A stretch of 64,000 nucleotides of DNA from Paucibacter aquatile (GCF_002885975.1 NZ_POSP01000003.1:1054001-1118000); one strand, 5' to 3'; shown: positions 26,949 through 36,278, numbered from the stretch's first letter. Notes: generated from the sequence alone by a model not told the origin. Program-made: numbers and translations.

Positions 26949-28823
26949 CTAGCCGGTGGCGCCGCCGGTCAGGCGCTTGCGCAGGGCCGAGGCGCGGGGC
27001 GCATCGACCAGGGCCGGCGGCTGCTGGGCGTCGAAAGTGGGTGGCGGCGGCGTCTCGGGGTTGAGCGCCTGCTTGATGTCCTGCAGGCCCAGGCCCAAGG
27101 CGCGGGCGTAGCGGCGCGTGGCCGCCTCGACGGCAGGCTGGCGGCGCGCCTCGACCTGGGTCAGGGCGTCGACCAGCTCATTGGCCAGGCTGCAGGTCAG
27201 GCGCAGCAGATCGGCGTCGTTGCTGGGGTGGCGCACGGCCGCCTCGGGCGGCTGGCGGCGGATCATGTGGACCAGCTCCTCGCCCAGGCTCCAGTGCTTG
27301 GCCACGGCCGCGCCCAGCGCCTCCAGATCGCAGCCCAGCACCGCGTAGGCGGCGGCTTGCTCGGTCATGCCCTGAGGATGGGGCTGGTCTTCGGTGGGCT
27401 CGGGCGGCTGCATCAGCTGGCGGATCTGCTGAGCATCGTCCGGGAAGTGGTACTGCAGCAGCAAGCGGCCGAGGTTCTGCATGACCGTGATCAGGTAGAC
27501 CACCTCGCCGTCGTAGCCGGCCGGGCGCAGCACCTGGGCGATCTGCCCGGCGCGGTGCACCCGCTTCATCAGGCTGCGCAGCATGGTGGCCTGCAGCTCG
27601 CTGAGCGGCCCGGGCCAGGGCTTGAGCGCACGGGCGGCCTGCTGCACCCCGTCCAGGCCCAGCATGGCGATGGCGCGCTGCATATTGAGCACGGTGCCGT
27701 CCACTGGCGCGCCGTTCTGCTTGAGCGAGAGGTTGACGCGGCGCAGCAGCTCCAGGCTCAGGGCCATGTCCTGCAGCACCAGGGCCGACAAGGTGCTGCT
27801 GTGCTGGCGCTCCAGGCCGGCACCGATGCGGCTGAGATTGGGGCTGGTGCTGGGCAGATGGCCGATGCGCTGCAGCTTGTCCATCAGCAGGGCGATCGGG
27901 CCGCCCTGATCGCTGGCGGCGGTGGTGCGCCAGCCATCGAGGGCGCGCAGCAGGCTTCGGGCGATGTGGTAGCGCTGGCGGGCCTGGCGGTCGCTGGCGC
28001 GGTTGCAGATGGCGCGCAGCGGGTCGGGAATGGGGTGCGGCGTCTCCCAGCCCAGGCGCACCAGCTCGCGGCCCAGGGGCTGCATCTGCTGCACCACGGC
28101 TTGCAGATCGTTCTGCTCCAGCACCGGCCGGCCGCTGAGGATGCGGTGCAGCAAGAGGCCGACGCAGAGCACATCCTCCGCCGCCGACTCGCGCACCGCG
28201 CGGCGGGTGACGGTATTGAAATCCACGGTGGCCGGAAACACCTCTTGCGCCACCTCCAGGCCCAGCACACGGACCTGGTTGTTGGCGCCGATGATGAGAG
28301 TGCAGCACTGCACATCGCGGTGGGCATGGCCAGCTTCGTGGGCGAAGGCCAGGCCCTCCAGGTACTGGCACACCCACTCGGCCGCTTCGACCGGCAGCGG
28401 GGCGCTCTGGCGGGCCAGGCGTTCATCCAGGGTTTCGCCGAGGGCACGGTCGTAGGCCACAAACGGCCATTGCTCGACCTGGCCGATCTCGATCACATGG
28501 GCCAGATTCGGGTGCTGCACGCGCGAGGCGGCCTGGGCCATCTTCTGCCAATGCTCCATGGCTGCAGCGCTGTTTGGCGCCACGCGCGGCATGCACAGGT
28601 ACAGCTCCTGGCCCAGACGCGCGTCGTAGACCACCCACAGCATGCTGCGCGCGCTCTTGTTGAGCAGGGCGCGCAGCTCGAAGCGGCCGAAGCGGCGCAT
28701 GGGCGCCGCGGCGACCGTCTTGTCGGCGGGGGTGGATGAAGAGGCGGAGGCGTCTGACACGGACAAAGCGGGACCCAACAGGACCGAGATCGTTATCGCC
28801 CTATTGGACACAAACTGCAACAA
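26949..28823 (-). CDS. pseudokinase-HDOD protein, paralogue of the neighbouring kinase
   Basis: A protein of up to 624 residues with the layout kinase-like domain (~45-320) then HDOD (~325-540), but no GAF. Kinase residues are largely lost: the Gly loop is LLNKSARSML, the VAIK Lys is gone (ELYLCMPR), HRDLKPSN is HRDVQCCT, and DFG is GLE. The Asp of HRD remains. It is therefore probably a binding or scaffold partner. The start is unsure: TTG 28823 gives the longest frame; GTG 28760 and ATG 28700 are alternatives, none with a good ribosome binding site. It precedes the active kinase by 86 bases. Confidence 0.8.
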   Translation of the reverse strand: MLQFVSNRAITISVLLGPALSVSDASASSSTPADKTVAAAPMRRFGRFELRALLNKSARSMLWVVYDARLGQELYLCMPRVAPNSAAAMEHWQKMAQAASRVQHPNLAHVIEIGQVEQWPFVAYDRALGETLDERLARQSAPLPVEAAEWVCQYLEGLAFAHEAGHAHRDVQCCTLIIGANNQVRVLGLEVAQEVFPATVDFNTVTRRAVRESAAEDVLCVGLLLHRILSGRPVLEQNDLQAVVQQMQPLGRELVRLGWETPHPIPDPLRAICNRASDRQARQRYHIARSLLRALDGWRTTAASDQGGPIALLMDKLQRIGHLPSTSPNLSRIGAGLERQHSSTLSALVLQDMALSLELLRRVNLSLKQNGAPVDGTVLNMQRAIAMLGLDGVQQAARALKPWPGPLSELQATMLRSLMKRVHRAGQIAQVLRPAGYDGEVVYLITVMQNLGRLLLQYHFPDDAQQIRQLMQPPEPTEDQPHPQGMTEQAAAYAVLGCDLEALGAAVAKHWSLGEELVHMIRRQPPEAAVRHPSNDADLLRLTCSLANELVDALTQVEARRQPAVEAATRRYARALGLGLQDIKQALNPETPPPPTFDAQQPPALVDAPRASALRKRLTGGATG

Positions 28824-28836
28824 CTGCAGGCCACAA

Positions 28837-28870
28837 GCTGAGCGGGAAAGGCGGTTTATTTCCGCTCAGC
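28837..28870. other. hairpin upstream of the pseudokinase gene
   Basis: GCTGAGCGG (28837-28845) and CCGCTCAGC (28862-28870) form a perfect nine-base stem with a 16-base loop, 14 bases before the longest possible start of the pseudokinase gene and 137 bases after hrpA. There is no clear T-run, so it may be a Rho-assisted end of hrpA or a control element. Confidence 0.45.
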
Positions 28871-28920
28871 CCCCCCCTACTGCCCCCTGCCCTCCTGCCC
28901 TCCTCACCTGCTCCCGAGTT

Positions 28921-29034
28921 CTCAAGCCTGCAGCTGGGCCCAGACCTTGTGGCTCCGACCTGACATGCCCTGCGGGCAGATGTCAGTCTCGCCGCAAAGT
29001 CTGGCCTCAGCCTTGTAGCTGTGCCCAGACTTTG
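28921..29034. repeat. nested inverted repeats and a degenerate copy of the hrpA 3' end
   Basis: Read on the minus strand, 28952-28922 encodes HKVWAQLQA-stop, an imperfect copy of the hrpA terminus DKVWAQLQG-stop (about 24 of 32 bases identical, 85 bases away). Between them CAAAGTCTGG (28995-29004) is the exact inverse of 29025-29034 inside hrpA, and CTGACATGCCC (28960-28970) pairs with the GGGC and ATGTCAG segments up to 28986. The whole can fold into a large nested hairpin. Confidence 0.55.
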
Positions 29035-32000
29035 TCCAGCCGCTTGACGCTGACCGGCTGCGGCGTGCGCAGCTCCTGGGCAAAGAGGCTGACGCGCAGC
29101 TCCTCCAGCTGCCAGCGGAAATCGGCCAGGCGGGCGTCAGCCGTGCCCTTGAGCTCGATGACGCGGCGCAGATAGCGCTGCTCCAGGGGCTTGAGTTCGG
29201 CCATCAGCTTGGCGTCGCGGGCGGCATCGGCGCGCAGCTTGTCCAGGCGGGCGGTCACAGCCTTGAGGTAGCGCGGCAGATGCTGCAACTGGGCCCAGGG
29301 CGTGGTGAGCACAAAGTTCTTGGGTGCCAGGCGTTGCAGCTGGGCGGTGATGTCCTCGGCCACGTCCTTGGCGGCGCGGCTGTCCTTGAGCTTCTTCTGC
29401 GCGGCATGGAGCTCCTGCAGCACCACGCCGGTCTGGCGCGCCACTTCCTGGGCGATCAGGTTGAGGCGGCTGCGGCCTTCTTCGATGCGGGCTTTGAAGC
29501 TGAACTCATCCTTGGGCAAGGGTTCGGCCAGGAAGGCGCGGTCCAGGGCCACGCCGATGATCTGGTCGCGCAGTTCCTCGGCCGTGCCCAGGTTCATGAA
29601 CAGCACCGACATTTTTTGCAGATCGGGGATGTTCTTCTCCAGGAACTTGAGCGGCTCCTTGAGCTGCAGCGCCACCAGGCGACGCAGGCCCTGGCGGTGC
29701 TTGGCGGCGGCCACATCGGGCTCGTCAAACACCTCGATCTCGACATGGCTGCTGCGGTCGATCAAGGCCGGGAAACCGATCAAGGTCTGCGAACCGCGGC
29801 TGACCTCCATCAGCTCGGGCAGCTCGCCGAAGGTCCAAGCGGTGTAGGTCTTGGCGGTCTCTTGCACCGGCTTCTTGGCTGGCACCACCTCGGCGCGAAT
29901 GCCACCTTTCGCCACGGGCGGCAGCGGCTCGGTCGCAGGCGCCGATGACGGCAGCTTGAGCGCAGCCAAGGCCTGGAAGGCCGAGCGCGCCTGGCCGCCC
30001 AGCTCCGACTTCAGCGCCGCCAGATTGCGGCCCTGGCCGAGCTGGCGGCCATGCTCGTCCACCACGCGGAAGTTCATGAACAGATGCGGCTGCAGCTGTT
30101 CGAGCTTGAAGTCATTGCGCTGGATGGCCAGCTGCGTGCGCTCGCGCACCGCCTTGAGCAGCACCTCGATCAGGGCGCCTTGGGCAAAAGGGTGGCTGGC
30201 GATGAACTCGGCGACGAAGTCGGGCAACGGCACCAGGCGCGAGCGCGGGCGCTGGTGCAAGCTCTTGAGCAAGGCGGTGATCTTGGGCGCCAGCATGCCG
30301 GGCACCAGCCACTCGCAGCGCTCCTCGCTGACCTGGTTGAGCGCGAAGATGGGCACGTTGACGGTGACACCGTCGCGCGCATCGCCAGGCTCGTGCAGAT
30401 AGCTGACCGTGCAGTCGACGCCGCCCAGGCGCAGGGTCTTGGGGAAGGCCTCGGTGGTGACCCCGGCGGCCTCGTGGCGCATCAGCTCCTCGCGGCTCAG
30501 ATGCAGAAGCTGTGGGGCTGCCTTGCTGGCCTGGCGGTACCAGCGCTCCAGCGTGGCGCCCGAGCAGACCTCGGCCGGCAGCTGGCTGTCGTAGTAGGCG
30601 TAGATCAGCTCGTCGTCGACCAGCACATCCTGGCGGCGAGATTTGTGCTCGAGCTCCTCGACCTTCTTGATCTGGCGCTCGTTGTGGGCCAAGAAAGGCA
30701 GGCGGGACTCCCATTCGCCATTGACCAGGGCCTCGCGGATGAAGATCTCGCGCGCCGCTTTGGCATCGACATTGCCGAAGTTCACGCGCCGGTTGGCGTA
30801 AATGACGATGCCGTAGAGCGTGGCGCGCTCGAGCGCGATCACCTCGGCCGCTTTTTTCTCCCAGTGCGGCTCCAGCAGCTGGGTCTTGATCAGGTGACCG
30901 GCGATGCCGGGCAGCCATTGCGGCTCAATCGCCGCAATGCCGCGGCCGAACAAGCGCGTGGTTTCCACCAGCTCGGCGGCGACGATCCAGCGGCCCGGCT
31001 TCTTGCTCAGGTGGGCGCCGGGATGGCGCCAGAACTTGATGCCGCGCGCGCCCAGGTACCACTCATCCTCATCGCTCTTGAGGCCGAGATTGCCCAGCAA
31101 GCCAGCCAGCATGGACAGGTGCAGCTGCTCGTAGGTGGCGGGGCTGCCGTTGAGGCGCCAGCCCTGCTCGGCCACCACGGTGTGCAGCTGGGAGTAGATG
31201 TCCTTCCATTCGCGCACGCGGCGCGGGCTGATGAAGTTTTCGCGCAAGAGGGCTTCGTAGCGGCGGTTGCTGAGCTTGTGCTCGCCGTGGCCGCCTTTCG
31301 CTTCCTCGATCCACTTCCAGAGCTTGAGGTAGCCGAGGAACTCGCTCTTCTCGTCGTCGAACTTCTTGTGCTTCTCGTCGGCCGCTTGCTGCTGCTCCAT
31401 GGGCCGGTCGCGCACGTCCTGGCCGGACAGGGCGCTGGCGATGATCAGCACCTCATTGAGCGCTTCGCGCTTGCGCGCTTCCAGAATCATGCGGCCCACG
31501 CGCGGGTCCAGCGGCAGGCGCGACAGCTCCTTGCCCAGGGGCGTGAGCTCGTTGAAATCGTCCACCGCGCCCAGCTCCTGCAGCAGCTGGTAGCCATCGG
31601 CGATGGCCTTGCGCGGCGGCGGCTCGATGAAGGGGAACTCGTCAACCTGGCCCAGGCCCAGGGACTTCATGCGCAGGATCACGCCGGCCAGCGAGCTGCG
31701 CAGGATTTCCGGGTCGGTGAAGCGTGGGCGCTCGTTGAAATCTTTCTCGTCATAGAGCCGGATGCAGATGCCGTTGCTCACCCGGCCGCAGCGGCCCGCA
31801 CGCTGGTTGGCCGAGCTCTGGCTGACCGGCTCGATCTGCAGCTGTTCGACCTTGTTGCGGTAGCTGTAACGCTTGACCCGCGCGGTGCCGGGGTCGATGA
31901 CGTAGCGGATGCCGGGAACGGTCAAAGAGGTTTCAGCCACATTGGTGGCCAACACGATGCGGCGCTGGCCATGAGGCTCGAACACGCGGTCCTGCTCCTG

Positions 32001-33080
32001 CTGCGACAGGCGCGCGAACAGGGGCAGCACCTCGACCCCGGGCGGGTGGTGCTTGCGCAGGGCCTCGGCCGCCTCGCGGATCTCGCGCTCGCCGGGCAGG
32101 AAGACCAGCACATCGCCGCCACCCTCGCGCCAGAGCTCGTCCACCGCGTCGCAGATGGCGTTATTGAGGTCGTACTCACGCGACTCTTCAAACGGCCGGT
32201 AACGCTGCTCGACCGGGAAGGTCCGGCCCGAGACCATCAAGACGGGAGCAGGCCCCTTGGCGGACTCGAAATGCTTGGCGAAGCGGTCGGCGTCGATGGT
32301 GGCCGAGGTGACGATGACCTTGAGGTCCGGCCGGCGCGGCAGCACCTCGCGCAGATAGCCGAGCAGGAAATCGATGTTCAGCGAGCGCTCATGGGCCTCG
32401 TCGATGATGAGGGTGTCGTAGGCTTTGAGCAGCGGGTCGGTCTGCGTCTCGGCCAGCAGGATGCCATCCGTCATCAGCTTGACGCTGGCGCCCGGCTGCA
32501 GGCGGTCCTGGAAGCGGACCTTGTAGCCGACGATCTCGCCCAGCGGCGTCTTCAGCTCGTCGGCAATGCGCTTGGCCACGCTGCTGGCGGCAATGCGCCG
32601 CGGCTGGGTGTGGCCGATCAGCTTGCCGGTGTTGGCGCGGCCGCGGCCCAGAGCCAAGGCGATCTTGGGCAGCTGGGTGGTCTTGCCCGAGCCGGTCTCG
32701 CCGCAGACGATGATGACCTGGTGCTCGGCCAAGGCCTGGGCGATGTCATCGCGCCGGCTGGACACCGGCAGCGATTCGGGGAAGGTGATGGGCGGCAGCG
32801 GGTTGGCCGGCGGCAGGGGCCGCTCGCTCTCGGACCGCGGGGGCCGCGGTGGGCGCGGCGGGCGTGGCGGACGCGCCGCTTCGGCCGGCTCGGGCGCGCC
32901 GGCGGCCGGGCGGTCCACCGATCGATCCAAGGAGCGGGGGACCGGGCCGGCCGCGGGCTGAGCCGGGCGCGGAGTGTCAGGGCGGGCAGTGCCCGGTGGA
33001 CGAGGGGGATGGGGGGGCTTGGCGTTCACGAGGCGCGGATTATCCGTGCTGCGCGCATTCCCGCCCGGGTGGATGGCCAA
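29007..33080 (-). CDS. hrpA: HrpA, DEAH-box ATP-dependent RNA helicase
   Basis: A 1357-residue helicase, close to the 1300 of E. coli HrpA, which rescues stalled ribosomes and processes some mRNAs. Motifs in order: GETGSGKT (~127-134), DEAH in LIIDEAHERSL, SAT in VTSATIDADRF, and QRAGRCGR. The HA2/OB region and a long C-terminal DUF3418 domain follow. The first ~85 residues are disordered Pro/Arg-rich with RPP repeats, unusual for the family, and could mean that the true start is downstream (for example GTG 33029). Divergent from argA. Confidence 0.93.
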   Translation of the reverse strand: MAIHPGGNARSTDNPRLVNAKPPHPPRPPGTARPDTPRPAQPAAGPVPRSLDRSVDRPAAGAPEPAEAARPPRPPRPPRPPRSESERPLPPANPLPPITFPESLPVSSRRDDIAQALAEHQVIIVCGETGSGKTTQLPKIALALGRGRANTGKLIGHTQPRRIAASSVAKRIADELKTPLGEIVGYKVRFQDRLQPGASVKLMTDGILLAETQTDPLLKAYDTLIIDEAHERSLNIDFLLGYLREVLPRRPDLKVIVTSATIDADRFAKHFESAKGPAPVLMVSGRTFPVEQRYRPFEESREYDLNNAICDAVDELWREGGGDVLVFLPGEREIREAAEALRKHHPPGVEVLPLFARLSQQEQDRVFEPHGQRRIVLATNVAETSLTVPGIRYVIDPGTARVKRYSYRNKVEQLQIEPVSQSSANQRAGRCGRVSNGICIRLYDEKDFNERPRFTDPEILRSSLAGVILRMKSLGLGQVDEFPFIEPPPRKAIADGYQLLQELGAVDDFNELTPLGKELSRLPLDPRVGRMILEARKREALNEVLIIASALSGQDVRDRPMEQQQAADEKHKKFDDEKSEFLGYLKLWKWIEEAKGGHGEHKLSNRRYEALLRENFISPRRVREWKDIYSQLHTVVAEQGWRLNGSPATYEQLHLSMLAGLLGNLGLKSDEDEWYLGARGIKFWRHPGAHLSKKPGRWIVAAELVETTRLFGRGIAAIEPQWLPGIAGHLIKTQLLEPHWEKKAAEVIALERATLYGIVIYANRRVNFGNVDAKAAREIFIREALVNGEWESRLPFLAHNERQIKKVEELEHKSRRQDVLVDDELIYAYYDSQLPAEVCSGATLERWYRQASKAAPQLLHLSREELMRHEAAGVTTEAFPKTLRLGGVDCTVSYLHEPGDARDGVTVNVPIFALNQVSEERCEWLVPGMLAPKITALLKSLHQRPRSRLVPLPDFVAEFIASHPFAQGALIEVLLKAVRERTQLAIQRNDFKLEQLQPHLFMNFRVVDEHGRQLGQGRNLAALKSELGGQARSAFQALAALKLPSSAPATEPLPPVAKGGIRAEVVPAKKPVQETAKTYTAWTFGELPELMEVSRGSQTLIGFPALIDRSSHVEIEVFDEPDVAAAKHRQGLRRLVALQLKEPLKFLEKNIPDLQKMSVLFMNLGTAEELRDQIIGVALDRAFLAEPLPKDEFSFKARIEEGRSRLNLIAQEVARQTGVVLQELHAAQKKLKDSRAAKDVAEDITAQLQRLAPKNFVLTTPWAQLQHLPRYLKAVTARLDKLRADAARDAKLMAELKPLEQRYLRRVIELKGTADARLADFRWQLEELRVSLFAQELRTPQPVSVKRLDKVWAQLQG

Positions 33081-33178
33081 GCGCTCAGGTCAAAGCTGAA
33101 GCCTGGCACCGTTCACGCGCCGGATTCGCATCGCGCCTCACCTCGGGAAGACCCGCAGCTGCGGCACAATCCCGGGCC

Positions 33179-34531
33179 ATGAGCCTTGTCTTCCCCCACA
33201 CCTTCGTCCCCTGGTTTCGCGCCGTGGCGCCTTACATCCACGCTTACCGAGGCGAGACCTTTGTGGTGGGCATGCCGGGTGAGCTGGTGGCGGCCGGCAA
33301 GCTCAATGCCTTTGTGCAGGACCTGTCCATCCTGCATGCCATGGGCATCAAGATCGTGCTGGTGCACGGCTTTCGCCCGCAAGTGAACGAGCAACTGGCC
33401 GCCAAGGGCCAGAAAGCCATCTACAGCCACGGCATGCGCATCACCGACGCCGTGGCCCTGGACTGCGCCCAGGAGGCCGCCGGCCAGCTGCGTTTCGAGA
33501 TCGAAGCGGCCTTCTCCCAAGGCCTGCCCAACACGCCCATGGCCAATGCCACGGTGCGGGTGGTCTCCGGCAATTTCCTGACGGCCCGCCCGGTGGGCAT
33601 CGTCGACGGCACCGATTTCCAGCACAGCGGCCTGGTGCGTCGCGTCGATGCGGCGGCCATCCAGCGCGCCATCGACAGCGGGGCGGTGGTGCTGCTGTCC
33701 CCGTTCGGCTTTTCGCCCACGGGGGAAGCTTTCAATTTGTCGATGGAAGATGTGGCCACCAGTGCCGCCATCGCCCTGCAGGCCGACAAGCTGCTCTTCG
33801 TCTGCGAAGTGGCCGGCGTGCGCGAAGACCCCAGCGACCCGGACAGCCCGGTCGACACCGAATTGGCCCTGGCCGACGCGGTGCGCATGCTGGCGCGCTC
33901 GAACAAGCCGGCCGCCGGCGCCACACCGCCGATCGATGTCGATTTCTACCTGCAGCACTGCGTCAAGGCCTGCCAGTCGGGCGTCGAGCGTTCGCACATC
34001 GTGCCCTTCGCGGTAGACGGCGCCCTCTTGCAAGAGGTCTACACCCACGACGGCATCGGCACCATGGTGGTCGATGAAAAGCTGGAAAGCCTGCGCGAGG
34101 CCGACTCCGACGACATCGGCGGCATCATCGCCCTGATCGAACCCTTCGAGCGCGACGGCACCCTGGTCAAGCGCGACCGGACCGAGATCGAGCGCGACAT
34201 CGAGCTCTACACCGTGATCGAGCACGACGGCGTGATCTTCGGCTGCGCCGCGCTCTACCCGTACGTGGAAGCGCGCACGGCCGAGATGGCGGCCTTGACC
34301 GTCTCGCCCGATGTGCAGGGCCAGGGCGACGGGGACCGCATCCTCAAGCGCATCGAGCAACGCGCCAAGGCACAGGGCCTGAGCAGCATCTTTGTGCTGA
34401 CCACCCGCACCATGCATTGGTTCATCAAGCGCGGCTTCCACCCGGTGGACCCAGAATGGCTGCCCGAAGAGCGCAAGCGCAAATACAACTGGGACCGCCG
34501 CTCGCAGGTCCTGGTCAAAAAACTGGGCTGA
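33179..34531 (+). CDS. argA: ArgA, N-acetylglutamate synthase
   Basis: A 450-residue enzyme for the first step of arginine synthesis. The N-terminal ~290 residues are an amino-acid-kinase fold (LVHGFRPQVNEQL, and VVLLSPFGFSPTGEAFNL), which binds arginine for feedback control. The C-terminal ~140 residues are a GNAT acetyltransferase domain (ALTVSPDVQGQGDGDRIL). Length matches E. coli ArgA (443). CACAAT lies eight bases before the ATG with no Shine-Dalgarno sequence, so the message may be leaderless. Confidence 0.94.
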   Translation: MSLVFPHTFVPWFRAVAPYIHAYRGETFVVGMPGELVAAGKLNAFVQDLSILHAMGIKIVLVHGFRPQVNEQLAAKGQKAIYSHGMRITDAVALDCAQEAAGQLRFEIEAAFSQGLPNTPMANATVRVVSGNFLTARPVGIVDGTDFQHSGLVRRVDAAAIQRAIDSGAVVLLSPFGFSPTGEAFNLSMEDVATSAAIALQADKLLFVCEVAGVREDPSDPDSPVDTELALADAVRMLARSNKPAAGATPPIDVDFYLQHCVKACQSGVERSHIVPFAVDGALLQEVYTHDGIGTMVVDEKLESLREADSDDIGGIIALIEPFERDGTLVKRDRTEIERDIELYTVIEHDGVIFGCAALYPYVEARTAEMAALTVSPDVQGQGDGDRILKRIEQRAKAQGLSSIFVLTTRTMHWFIKRGFHPVDPEWLPEERKRKYNWDRRSQVLVKKLG

Positions 34532-34655
34532 TCCCACTGAAAAAGCTCGCCGCTGACACGGCCATTGCTCGCACGCTAGAGTGCGCCACCCTGGGCCCTC
34601 GGGCCACACACCTTTTTGTTTCGCTTCGTTTTCACGACCCCACAAGGATTCACCC

Positions 34656-34928
34656 ATGGCACGCACCATCCACTGCACCCATCTGAACAAGGAAGGCGAA
34701 GGCCTGGATTTCGCGCCCTACCCGGGCGAACTGGGCAAGCGCATCTACAACAACATCAGCAAGGAAGCCTGGGCGCTGTGGATGAAGCACCAGACCATGC
34801 TGGTCAATGAAAACCGCCTGAACCTGGCCGATCTGCGCGCCCGCCAATACCTGGCCCGCCAGATGGAGCAGTTCTTCTTCGGATCTGGCGCCGAAGCGGT
34901 GGCGGGTTACGTCCCGCCCACAGCCTAA
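34656..34928 (+). CDS. yggX: YggX, Fe(II)-trafficking / oxidative damage protection protein
   Basis: A 90-residue protein matching YggX throughout, including CTHLNKEGEGLDFAPYPGELG, QTMLVNENRLN and the end FFFGSG. It protects Fe-S clusters from oxidation and is linked to MutY in other bacteria. The single conserved Cys is at residue 7. AAGGA precedes the ATG; the frame open upstream is rejected. An intrinsic terminator follows at 35013-35037. Confidence 0.95.
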   Translation: MARTIHCTHLNKEGEGLDFAPYPGELGKRIYNNISKEAWALWMKHQTMLVNENRLNLADLRARQYLARQMEQFFFGSGAEAVAGYVPPTA

Positions 34929-35012
34929 GCGCGGCACCGCTTTGCGCGGAACCTCCGCCGACGGGGCCTGACAGCCCGGCACTGGCCGATTTGCCCTCGC
35001 GCCTGCAAACAC

Positions 35013-35037
35013 AACCCGCTTCGCGCGGGTTTGTTTT
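35013..35037 (+). terminator. intrinsic terminator after yggX
   Basis: AACCCGC and GCGGGTT form a seven-base stem around TTCGC, followed by TGTTTT. It lies 84 bases past the yggX stop. Confidence 0.75.
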
Positions 35038-35045
35038 CAATCTCA

Positions 35046-35064
35046 AACAAGAATAATTCTTGTT
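35046..35064. promoter_or_regulatory. 19-bp palindrome, candidate Fur-type operator
   Basis: AACAAGAATAATTCTTGTT is a perfect 9-1-9 inverted repeat 45 bases before the iron-binding-protein gene, just upstream of a -10-like TACACT (35070-35075). Its core resembles the 7-1-7 arrangement of Fur boxes, though only about four of seven bases per arm match the classic form. Confidence 0.5.
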
Positions 35065-35108
35065 CAATGTACACTTTCAAGCATTCTCAAGGACCGGAGT
35101 TGTCTCTC

Positions 35109-36191
35109 ATGCGAAACCTCACCCCCACCCTGCGTCAACGCGTTTTCTCGCCGCTGCAACGCCCCCTGCTGGCCCTGAGCCTGCTGGCCGGTTTGTGCGG
35201 CGCAGGGACCTCAGCTTCAGCCCAGGAACAGCTGAATTTGTATTCGGCCCGTCATTACCAAACCGACGAGGCCCTGTATTCGAATTTCACCAAGGCCACC
35301 GGCATTCGAATCAACCGCGTCGATACCGATGACGCCGGCCTGCTGGCCCGTTTGAAGAGTGAGGGCGCGGCCAGCCCCGCCGATGTGGTTTTGCTGGTCG
35401 ATGCCGCGCGTTTGTGGCGGGCGGAAGAAGAAGGTTTGTTCCTGCCGATCAAATCGGCCGTGCTGGAACAACGAATCCCCGAGCAGCTGCGCGCCAAGGA
35501 AACTGCCCAGGGCACCACTTGGTTTGGCCTGTCGACCCGCGCCCGTGTGGTGGTTTACAACAAGCTGAACGTCAAGAAAGATGAGGTGCTCAATTACGAA
35601 GACCTGGGCGCCGCCAAAAACAAGGGTCGGGTTTGCACCCGCTCGGGGTCGCACCCTTACAACCTCTCCCTGTTTGGCTCGGTGTATGAACATTTGGGCG
35701 CGGCGGCCACCGAGCAATGGCTCAAAGGCATGGTCGCCAATATGGCGCGCGAGCCCAAGGGCGGTGATACCGACCAAATCAAGGCCGTGGCCAGCGGGGA
35801 ATGTGGTGTGGCCATCACCAACACCTACTATCTGGCCCGCATGATGCGTTCCGACAAACCGGAAGATCGCAGCGCCGTGGAAAAGATCGGCGTGGTGTTC
35901 CCGAATCAGCAAAGCTGGGGCACCCACATCAATATCGCCGGCGGCGCGGTGGCCCGCCATGCCAAAAACCGCGCCAACGCGATCAAGTTCCTCGAGTATC
36001 TGGCCAGCAACGAAGCGCAAGCCTATTTCGCCAACGGCAACAACGAATGGCCGGCCGTGCCCTCGGTGCGCCCGGTCAACCCGGCGCTTGACGCCCTGGG
36101 GCGCTTCAAGAGCGAAACCATCCCGGTGGCCGTGGTGGGCAGCCACCAACCGCAGGTGCAGCAGATTCTTGACCGCGTCGGTTACAAATGA
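35109..36191 (+). CDS. FbpA-type Fe(III) ABC transporter substrate-binding protein
   Basis: A 360-residue periplasmic binding protein of the FutA/FbpA family. ATG 35109 has GGAG upstream and starts a signal peptide cut near ASAQE. The mature N-terminus LNLYSARHYQTDEALYSNFTKATGI and later SGSHPYNLSL and NTYYLARMM are typical; the paired Tyr residues of NTYY bind iron. It has no permease or ATPase gene next to it. The upstream palindrome fits control by iron. Codon use has more T in third positions than its neighbours. Confidence 0.9.
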   Translation: MRNLTPTLRQRVFSPLQRPLLALSLLAGLCGAGTSASAQEQLNLYSARHYQTDEALYSNFTKATGIRINRVDTDDAGLLARLKSEGAASPADVVLLVDAARLWRAEEEGLFLPIKSAVLEQRIPEQLRAKETAQGTTWFGLSTRARVVVYNKLNVKKDEVLNYEDLGAAKNKGRVCTRSGSHPYNLSLFGSVYEHLGAAATEQWLKGMVANMAREPKGGDTDQIKAVASGECGVAITNTYYLARMMRSDKPEDRSAVEKIGVVFPNQQSWGTHINIAGGAVARHAKNRANAIKFLEYLASNEAQAYFANGNNEWPAVPSVRPVNPALDALGRFKSETIPVAVVGSHQPQVQQILDRVGYK

Positions 36192-36227
36192 AGCACCTCG
36201 GGCCAGGGGTTTGATGAATCTCACTTG

Positions 36228-36243
36228 AGTATCCAAGGATACT
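36228..36243. other. short near-perfect palindrome after the iron-binding-protein gene
   Basis: AGTATCC-AA-GGATACT has seven-base arms. The loop is too small and no T-run follows, so an operator (perhaps for the H-NS-like gene) is more likely than a terminator. Confidence 0.35.
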
Positions 36244-36278
36244 GAGGATCAAATCACAACAGGGTTTGAACGGACTTG

